A program made the translations under genes and the position numbers. Shown here one piece after another: positions 1 to 7,799 of a DNA stretch of 64,000 nt. Numbering within the stretch: position 1 is the stretch's first letter; every line of letters starts with the position of its first letter. The stretch lies in the NCBI RefSeq assembly GCF_004379255.2, contig NC_056051.1:3312062-3376061 (forward strand). The letters are read 5' to 3'. Source of the DNA: Salvia splendens (Eukaryota; Streptophyta; Magnoliopsida; Lamiales; Lamiaceae). The notes beneath the pieces were generated by a model, which was given only the letters and a program-made list of their open reading frames with translations, did not search any database and was not told where the DNA came from.

Positions 1-1897
1 GACATCACCTGCAACCCTCCATCTCTTAACCATCTCATCCCTCAACTATTCATTCAATTTCATTTCTTATTTTTATTTCCAACAAATTCAATTAATAAAA
101 ACACACTTCATTAAATAAAATAAAATAAATTTACAACTTCAAATTCTTAAAAAATTAAAAAACACATAATTAAAATCCTAAAAAAATATTAAAAATACAT
201 AATTTAATTTCTTCCGCGCACTCTACTGGTTGCCAAAGTTTGTCCAAATGTGCTCCATTAGATCATCTTGGAGTTGGGCGTGGGCGGTAGAATCACGTGT
301 CCTTGCCCGAAAGACAACCGATCTTGCATTGATGGATGCACTCCACTGCAAGGCGGACTACTTGCGGTAGAGATTCCCGGGGTTTCAGGGTCGAACCAAT
401 TTCCCACATCAGGTCCTTCGTCGACGACAATCATGTTGTGCAAGATTATGCACGTATACATGATGTCGACCATATTCTCCATAAACCACGTACGAGCCGG
501 GACTTTGATAATGTTGAAGAGCGGTTGGAGAACCCCGAACGCTCTCTCCACATCCTTGCCAGCAGCCTCTTGCTTCTACGCAAAAAGAGCATGTTTTTCG
601 TTTACCGACCTGTTGTACGTCTTCACGAAGGTTGGCCCCTTCGGGTAGATGCTGTCGTCAAGATAGTACCCCATTTTATACCGTCGGTTGTTAGCGATGA
701 AGTTGATGGCCGGCGCTTTACCATCCAAAACTTCGGCGCGGATTGGTTGAGCACGTTGACATCGTTGTTCGATCCGGGGACCCCGAAGTACGCATGCCAA
801 ATCCATAGCCGGTAGTCGGTAACAGCCTCGAGTATAACGGTGGGGTGGGTGCCTTTGTGGCCGCTCGTGTATGACCCCCTCCACTCCACATGGCAATTCT
901 TCCATTGCCAATGCATGCAATCGACGCTGCCAAACATCCAGGGGAATTCGTGCACTTCTTCGTGAAGGTGGAGCAGAAACTGACAATCTGCCGTGCTTGG
1001 CTTCAGGAGAAATTCATCGGTGAAAGCTGCCCGGACGCCTTTGCAGAAGTTCATCAAGCACATTTTCCCAGTGCTTTCTCCAATGTGGAGGTATTCGTCG
1101 AACAAATCAGTCGTTTGTCCAGTAGCAAGCTGACGGATTGCTGCAGTACATTTCTGCAGCGTCGTGTGGCTGGGACGGCCAACGACGTCGAACCCTTTTT
1201 GGAAGAACTCTTTCCGGGCTGCCAATGTATTTGCGATGTGAAGAAATAGCAGTTTCCGCATGCGGAAACGGCGACGGAAGTAGGTCTCTCCAGCTTTCCC
1301 CATACCGGGTTATCACAGAAGTAGTCGCGTACTAACCTTGCGGCGGCTTCCTCCCGGTTACGATGGATGTAAGTTCGGGATCATCATTGAGGCGGCGCGG
1401 CTTCCTCCGCCTCCCTACGTCGATCTTCTTCAAGCGATTCTTCCATTATTCGACGCATTTGCTCAAATGGATCCATGAATGGATTAAATTTGAGAGAAGA
1501 ATAAAATAGATGATTTGAGATGAAAATTGGAGAGGAAAGAGAGATGATTTGAGAAGAATAGATGTGTGTTTGTGTGTGAAAGAGGAGTATTTATAGAATA
1601 AAAAAAGATTTTTTTTAAAATGACCGTTGAACAGTCATATTACCATTTTTTTATTTTTAATTATTTTTATTAAATTCGAATTTTTTAAAAAATGATTTAT
1701 CGCGTCAGCGTGACGAAGCCCACTCGCGGGCCGGCGAGTGGGTGTCACGCGTGGCGCCAGCGCGGGCGCGTGGCGAGCTGGCGCGCCAGCCGTTTCGGCG
1801 AGACAAGGAGTAGACGGGACGTTGCAACACGTCTCGCGTCCGTATCATCTCGGAGGGACGAGATAAGAGACAACCGCGGGACGCGTTGCGGGTGTTC
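1..1897 (-). mobile_element. PIF/Harbinger DNA transposon, decayed, left end at or beyond the window edge
   Basis: The first bases (…CACCTGCAAC) and the inverse of the right end at 1885-1897 (GAACACCCGCAAC) match as a short terminal inverted repeat. The right end is followed by TTA (1898-1900), the usual Harbinger target triplet. The left TTA would lie outside the window, so the left boundary is not proven. Inside lies a minus-strand Harbinger-type transposase remnant. The subterminal part at 1690-1890 is strikingly GC-rich, in contrast to its AT-rich surroundings. The Myb-like second protein of autonomous Harbinger elements was not found. Confidence 0.75.
258..1476 (-). pseudogene. PIF/Harbinger (plant_tran type) transposase pseudogene
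   Basis: Transposase of the DDE superfamily, which would cut and paste the surrounding element in the nucleus. A plausible start is the ATG at 1476 (MDPFEQMRRIMEES…), typical of plant Harbinger proteins. The main conserved block is read from 1303 downwards: YFRRRFRMRK, then FGSVDCMHW with the first catalytic Asp, then GVPGSNNDVNVL with the second. The third acidic residue lies in VERAFGVLQ near 545. The gene is broken at least three times: a frame change and stop near 1385, a frameshift near 690, and an in-frame TAG at 573-575 where the family has Gln. The 258-551 part continues the same frame after that stop. No functional product is expected. Confidence 0.85.
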
Positions 1898-1900
1898 TTA

Positions 1901-2628
1901 CACTAAACTCTGTCTCTCTCTTCAAATATGAGTTCCATTTTGACAAAGAACATACTAAAAATAAAAAATTAAGACACATAATAAGGAATTTTAATGTACA
2001 ATTGGTCCTAACCCATTAGATAGAAAAAAGTTTTTAAATCTCCAAAAATGAGTGTTGGTGCAAAAATCTTCTCCAACTATACACCAAACTCAAACTCATT
2101 TTTGATGTTTTTTATGAAAAAATACCAAATATGGTGCTACAAATATTTTGTGAGACAAAAACTTAAAAATAATGTAAATTTTAAATTTATTATAAATGAT
2201 TGAAGTAAAACTACATTTTAATATATGGTATAGTTAAAAATGGATTTAAATTTACGGTAAATGATTGGAAATAGTATAAGAGAGTAGTATGTAAAATAGG
2301 GTTCACGCAATACTGATTTCTTCTATTTTTTCACATAGTAAAGTAAACAAGCAGGAGTGAGGACTAATTTTTATTTGATGAATTCAATAAAAAAATAGAG
2401 AATTTACTAAGATGGCGGGCCACGTTAGCGGTTAAAGGCGGAGACATGTGGCAGTTGGCGGATAAGAAATGGGAGATATTGAGCCCGGCCTACTTATTAA
2501 AACGGGCCCTTCTTCACTCGACATGTGGTGACCTTCTGTCTTGTTTAAAAAACATCTTTTCTTCTCGAATTAATATAAATTGAACAACTTTTGTCCTTTT
2601 CTATTCATTCATGATTGCCGATGCTAGG
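1901..2628. other. AT-rich intergenic stretch without a recognised gene
   Basis: No coding frame with family resemblance. A short imperfect inverted repeat spans about 2046-2104 (AAAAATGAGTGTTGGTG against CCAAACTCAAACTCATTTTT) and may be a decayed MITE end. The part at 2410-2530 is more GC-rich, but I see no gene in it. Confidence 0.5.
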
Positions 2629-2637
2629 TTAATTTTA

Positions 2638-3751
2638 GAGTAAATTGCTTCAAAAGTCGTCAACTTTGCAAATAGTTTGGTATTTTCCGTAAACTTTAAA
2701 AGTTGCATGAAAAGTCATGAACTTTACCAGGTGTTGCAAATTTCCCGTACGACCTGACCCGGTACATTTCCGGCAAAAACTAATCCTACGTGGCTCACCG
2801 GAGGCGTGACATGGCAAAATCTCTGGCAGAACAATAAAACGACGTCGTTTTTTAGTTTCAATTAAATTAAAATGTAAATCAATTTATGGTTTATGTCTCT
2901 TCTCTCTGTGACAGAAATCTCAATTCCCGTCGAGATTTCAACTCTTTCTTCTCCATTGCGACATGTAACTGGTCGCGATTCGTCAATCTACAATCCCATC
3001 GTGTTTCCTCCATAGGTAGGGTGGCGATTCCTCCATCTGCAATTCCCGTCGCGATTCATCACGATTTCGTCTTCAATCAAATACGAGGTTAGATTTAATC
3101 AAACCAATGAATTTGATTTACGAAATCTGGATGTATGTCTATTCGAAATCGATTGTTGGATCTAGGGTTCGATTTCGAGTTGGGTTTTCGAATATAGGGT
3201 AGGGTTCGATTCAGATTTGATTCAAACTCGAATTGAAGCATGAATTCGAAATCGATCTGTCTATTTGTTTGCAGATTTGTTTATTTGTTTATTCAAACTC
3301 GAATTGAGGCATAAAATAGATTGTGTGCAGATTTGTTTATTTGTTGAGGGTTGAATTTAGGTTTGCAGATTGTTTGAAATCAGATTTGCAGGTTGAATTT
3401 AGGTTTGCAGATTCAAAAATCAGATTTGCAGGTTGAATTTAGGTTTGTAGATTCAAAAATCAGACGTGATAGTTTGCAATTTTCCCGTTAAGTGTTAAAA
3501 TCCTTTAGTTAGTAAATTAGGGGAAGGGAAATGAAAATTAAAAAGAAAAAAAGTCATTTAATGCATAGTCAGCATCCTAACCATCCGCCACTTTAGCATA
3601 AAATTTACACGTCAGCACCCGGATGGCCGGAATACTCGACACGGGAAATCGGCACCCAAATGTAAAGTTCATGACTTTTCATGCAACTTTTAAAGTTTAC
3701 GGGAAATACCAAACTATTTGCAAAGTTAACGACTTTTGAAGCAATTTACCC
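2638..3751. mobile_element. Non-autonomous MULE-type element with long terminal inverted repeats
   Basis: The two ends are inverted copies of each other over about 100 bp (2638-2745 against 3643-3751). They start GAGTAAATTGC on the left and GGGTAAATTGC on the right, with few mismatches. The element is flanked by the same 9 bp, TTAATTTTA, at 2629-2637 and 3752-3760. A 9-bp duplication with long inverted repeats is the hallmark of Mutator-like elements. There is no transposase inside. The interior (2880-3480) resembles a gene leader, with a small open frame at 2886-3092 of unknown origin and a short tandem repeat near 3345-3470, so it could be a Pack-MULE carrying host sequence. Confidence 0.85.
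3345..3470. repeat. Short tandem repeat inside the MULE
   Basis: A unit of roughly 45-50 bp built around GGTTGAATTTAGGTTTG and CAGATTCAAAAATCAGA is repeated two to three times, with a degenerate first copy near 3345. It lies wholly between the inverted repeats of the element. Confidence 0.6.
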
Positions 3752-3910
3752 TTAATTTTACTACTCCATCATCTATCCAAGGATTTGAAAAATACTTTTA
3801 TATATTAATTTTATAAAAAATAATAAATAAAATCAAATTAGTGGGCACGTGAGATTCATTATCAAAAGTAATAAAAAAACTGTTAGCATTATCAAAAGTA
3901 ATAAAAAAAT

Positions 3911-4362
3911 TGTTAGCATTTTGGCGGATCAAGTGGAAAGAAGCCGAAGAGCTAACTCAAGTGAACTAGCCGTTGGGGTTGGGTTCGAATTTCTGTTGGT
4001 GGCAGTTACAACTGCTTGAGCTCAACGGGAGTTGAGCAAGGGTTTGAGAAGTAACTGTCACTTACTCACATATACACATTCTCTTAAATAGATTGTGTGT
4101 GAGCTAGAGAAGAAGTAAGAAACAAGCCAAGAAAGATTGAGAGCAAGAAATGATAGTTTCATCGATGTTGAGGGAGATGAATGTTCTTGTTGCTTAGTCT
4201 AGAGCTAGTTTACGCCTTGTAATCCGCCCAGAATCAAACAATACAATACAAAATCCCTTTTCCATCCGTGGACGTAGGCCTAGAGCCGAACCATGTAAAC
4301 ATCTGTGTTCTTTCTTTTCTCGTTTCCATTTAGCATCAAACGCTGCGATTCCTTTTTTCACA
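3911..4362 (+). repeat. 5' LTR of the copia element
   Basis: Starts TGTTAGCATT and ends TTTTTTCACA. Compared with the 3' LTR it lacks about 36 bp after GGGAGAT, probably lost between short direct repeats. Its true original start is probably at 3881, ahead of the 30-bp duplication. Confidence 0.9.
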
Positions 4363-4365
4363 ACG

Positions 4366-4383
4366 TGGCGCCGTCTGTGGGAA
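4366..4383 (+). other. Primer-binding site of the copia element
   Basis: TGGCGCCGTCTGTGGGAA starts 3 nt after the 5' LTR. The first 9 bases complement the 3' end of plant tRNA-Asp (…CGGCGCCA). The same 18 bases form the primer site of the Tat element near 60.1 kb. The usual copia primer site complements initiator tRNA-Met (TGGTATCAGAGC) and is not present here. Confidence 0.7.
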
Positions 4384-4482
4384 GCGGCAATTGAAGAGTT
4401 GGATCGAGAAGAGAAGGTTTTGGAAGCAATCTTTGTGATTTAGCTATGTTCCTCTGAGTAACGCACAACACCTGCTTGAAGA

Positions 4483-5305
4483 ATGTCCACTGCGAAGTTT
4501 GAAGTGGAGAAATTCACTAGCCGAAACGGTTTTGGCTTGTGGAGGCTAAAGATGAAGGCGATCTTGATGTAGCAAGGCTTATGGGAAATCTTGAATGGTG
4601 GAGGCACCGTTGATGAGAAGAAACCGGAGTTGGACGAGAAGGAAAAAGCAAGGGTTCAAGATATGCAATACAAGGCATATAGCACCTTGATCCTCAATCT
4701 CACTGATAGAGTTCTTCGAGAGGTTTCAAAAGAAGACACAACCGCTGGAGTTTGGTCTAAATTGGAGTCATTGTATATGACAAAGTCCTTGGCCAACCGG
4801 CTACATTTGAAACAAAATTGCTGACATTCAAGATTGCCGATGGAAAAAGTGTATTGGAACAACTTGAGGAGTTTGGAAAATGTGTTAATGATCTTGAGAA
4901 TATCGATGAGGAGATCAAAGATGAAGATAAGGCCCTGATGTTGTTGAACTCTCTGCCATCGAGTTATGAGCACTTCAAAGATGCCATGCTTCTTGGTAGG
5001 GAGTCCAAGATTAGTTTTGAAGAGGTCTACTCTGCCCTGAAGCTCAAAGAGGTTCAGAAAACCAATTCCAAGTCTGTTGATGTAGCAGCTGAAAGCCTGA
5101 ACATCAAGGCTGACTTCAAGAAGAATGGGAAGAAGAAGTCACACAAGAAGTCTTGGAATGAAAAGGGAGCTGAAGGAAAGGAGACCAGGTCATGCCACTA
5201 TTGCAAAAAGCTCGGTCACCTAAAGAAGATTGATGGTCCTGGAAGAAGAAGCAGGCCGAGGAAGAAGGTGGGAAGAATGCTACTGCTGATCTTGCAGAGG
5301 AATTA
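4483..5305 (+). pseudogene. copia gag pseudogene
   Basis: Reads MSTAKFEVEKFTSRNGFGLW…, a UBN2/gag-polypeptide type copia Gag that would form the cytoplasmic particle. It is broken by a TAG at 4570-4572 where the family has a Gln codon, by a one-base loss in the A-run near 4811-4817, and by a one-base loss near 5227. The last one destroys the zinc knuckle: CHYCKKLGHLKK is intact but its final Cys is out of frame. The conserved leucine-rich core (SLPSSYEHFKDAML) is still readable at 4946-4990. Confidence 0.88.
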
Positions 5306-5587
5306 GAGGTCCCAAAGGCTCTGTGTAAATCCGAGGATGCAAAAGATCTTCCTTGGATCATGAACTCGGGATGCAGCTTTCACATGTGTCCATCTAGAGA
5401 CAATTTTGATGAAATAAAAGATGCAACTAGATCAGTTTTGCTTGGGAACAATCAAATCTGTAGCATCAGGGGAATAGGGAAGATAAAGCTCAGGTTACAT
5501 GATGGATCTGTTAGACTACTCACTGGTGTGAGGTTCATTCCAGAGATCAAAGAAATCTGATCTCTGTTGGAGTTCTAGATGCAGATG
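5285..5587 (+). pseudogene. copia protease remnant, cut by the nested insertion
   Basis: The aspartic protease region reads WIMNSGCSFHMCPSRDNF, where copia proteases have DSG. The catalytic Asp is Asn, a G-to-A change, so it cannot be active. The frame runs to VGVLDAD at 5587 and resumes with GYECILSSG at about 11126, after the nested element and one copy of its duplicated target. Confidence 0.85.
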
Positions 5588-6662
5588 TGATATGACCACG
5601 TATGCCGGGCATCAAGAGTCACTCCGAAGACATGAGCCGTGGGTTGATTGGGGTCCAATGATGGCCTCCCAAGGATGATAGGAAAGAAGAATGCTCGGAT
5701 TTGAGGACAAATCCTTCCAAAGAAGGATAGGATGATACGACCACAAGTTCCGAGCCTCAAGAGTCACTCGTACTCCATGAGCCTTGGGTAGATTGGGGTC
5801 CAAGAACGATGAAAAGGCCATGACAAGGAGCTAAGATGTAGCTGGGGTCTGATTCAAGCAGTGATCTGACAAACCAAATGACGTCCAAATTCTCTTCCAA
5901 GGCAACCGATGTCTTCGTCTTCGAAAGAGGGTCGCGTGAGTATGTTTCACGCCTCGAACGGAGTTCGGATGAGAGAGATATGGCCGTTTGAAGAAAGCCG
6001 CGCAATGCAGAACAAAAACGCGCGGGCGGGCGTTTTCCCTTATGCAAAACGCCCGGTCGGGCGTTTGTGTCCGATTTTAAGAATTTAGGCAGAAAATTCG
6101 CCCGGTCGGGCGATTTGCCGTTTTCTAAACGCCCGGTCGGGCGTCGGCACTGTTTTTGCCAATTTTTCACTTATTTTGGGCCATTTTCTTATGTTTCCAA
6201 CCCTAGCTATAAATACCATTTGTGAGACATTTATTTGGAGACTTTGATGAATGTTATTATGAAGACTCCTTTGAGAGCATCTCCCATGTGAGATTTCTAT
6301 CCAAATTCCTACATTGTAGGTTGCTTGTTTTATGTTCATTTGGCTAAATCAAGTATAGGTATGCATTTATGGTTGTGTAGTCATGAATGTGGAGCCAATG
6401 GAGTGTTTGCTTTGGGTGAAAGTAGCCTAGGGTTGCCCACATCTTCTTGTGGGAGGTCATAGGTCCTCAAAGAGGATTCCTCCTTCTTTACACTTTCTTT
6501 TCACCTTCTTTCTCTCCATCCAAAACCATTTTGAGTTTAGTTTTTGGAGGCTAGGCTCTTTATCTTTACTTTATCTTTGAAAACACAAAAAAATTGAAAT
6601 CAAACACCGCTTTGGGGATTTCTTGGGCACATGGAAGGTTTCCCCCACAAGGAACCTTATCA
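5588..6662 (+). repeat. 5' LTR of the nested element
   Basis: Begins TGATATGACC, ends CCTTATCA. It holds an internal partial copy of its own start (about 5698-5803) and a GC-rich block with three CGCCCGGTCGGGCG palindromes (6050-6063, 6099-6112, 6130-6143). A likely TATA box (CTATAAATACC) follows near 6209. Confidence 0.95.
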
Positions 6663-7445
6663 TTTGGTATCTAGAGCCTAGGTGCCTACCAAGTGTTTGA
6701 TTTTAAACCTCTATGAAATTTCATTTTCCTTGTTTTTCCTTATTTCTTTTGTTTTAGCCTTTGCTTGTTTATTGGTCAATTATTGTAGGATTGAGCTGAT
6801 TTTTGGTGTGCATGAACCTTGAGATATGAACTATTTTCCTGAAAAATCTCAGCCAAAAATTCCATCATTTGATAGGTCAAATTAATGTGTGAAGTTGCTG
6901 CCCTGTTTTGTGCCCTAGTTTGACAGATTTGGGGAAAACGTAAAATCGAGGGTCCTCTTGATAACCTGCTATATTGGGGATATTTTTCCCTCATTCTAAA
7001 CCCTTTAATCTTGTTATCTACTAAGTTTCATCAATTTTGGGGTTGGGTAGCCATATCAAAAAAATTCCTAAAGATCAGCCAAGAGTTACATAAATTTTCA
7101 GCTCAACTAAGTTTGTTTGTTAGCTTCCTTAGGCATTGAACCTTACTTTCACATGCTTGATTGGCTTTACTTGCTTGGTTATATTGCCTATGTGTATACC
7201 TTGATTGATTTGTCTTAGCACTTGCATTTTGGAAGTTGGATATTGAGAGTGAGTGTACCTAGCCCTCACTATATTCTAAGCTTTGTTCCGAGTGACATTG
7301 GTGAGCGAATTGGGGGTGGGATTATCATTTGGGAAGTGAGCTCTTACTAAAATCTCCTCTTGTTGTGTGGGTGAGTTGTGTTTTTGCTAACCACACTTGG
7401 ACTAGCTCCTAGTGTATTGTTTGTTATTTGTGTAGGTACACCTTT
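6663..7445 (+). other. Untranslated leader of the nested element
   Basis: Between primer-binding site and first ORF, T-rich, no coding frame with family resemblance. The sequence TTGTGTAGGTAC just before the ORF resembles a splice acceptor, so part of this leader could be an intron; this is inference only. Confidence 0.5.
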
Positions 7446-7799
7446 ATGGATGTTTACACTAAGGTCCGTGATTGGCAACTTAACTCATTGAGGAGTGAAA
7501 GGAGGATAGCTTGTGATAATTGGGGTCGAGGAGAGCAAGAGTTGGAATATGAAGAAAGACCTCATCAAGATTATAAGTGCTATGAAGAATATAGTCGAGA
7601 GAGGCATGGTAGAGGTGATTATGTGTCAAGGGGGCATGATAATGTAATTAATAGAGGGATTAGAAGGGAACGAGTCTCAAGGCGTTATGAAGAGCCTCCT
7701 CGTAGAAGCAAAAAGAGAGAGTTTTGTAGAATTCCGGGGCTTGAGGGGGAAATTGAAAGAGAAGTTCCATGTAGTGTACGTATTGGTCCTTTTGATTGA
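7446..7799 (+). CDS. Gag-adjacent ORF of the nested element, Arg/Glu-rich
   Basis: Starts MDVYTKVRDW and is rich in Arg, Glu and Tyr (RGEQELEYEERPHQDYK; RRYEEPPRRSKKREF). It ends with a motif near PGLEGEIEREV that resembles the linker before gag in some plant Ty3/gypsy proteins. The stop is a TGA at 7797-7799, and the same frame stays open from 7800 to 10139. So this is probably the N-terminal part of one long protein interrupted by one stop. The ATG at 7446 is the first in frame. No catalytic motif is visible. Confidence 0.55.
   Translation: MDVYTKVRDWQLNSLRSERRIACDNWGRGEQELEYEERPHQDYKCYEEYSRERHGRGDYVSRGHDNVINRGIRRERVSRRYEEPPRRSKKREFCRIPGLEGEIEREVPCSVRIGPFD

Noticed and set aside
5575..6339. 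Minus-strand frames in the nested LTR (also 9988-10799)
   Set aside because: They repeat because the LTRs repeat; no family resemblance, and the sense strand is defined by primer site and polypurine tract.
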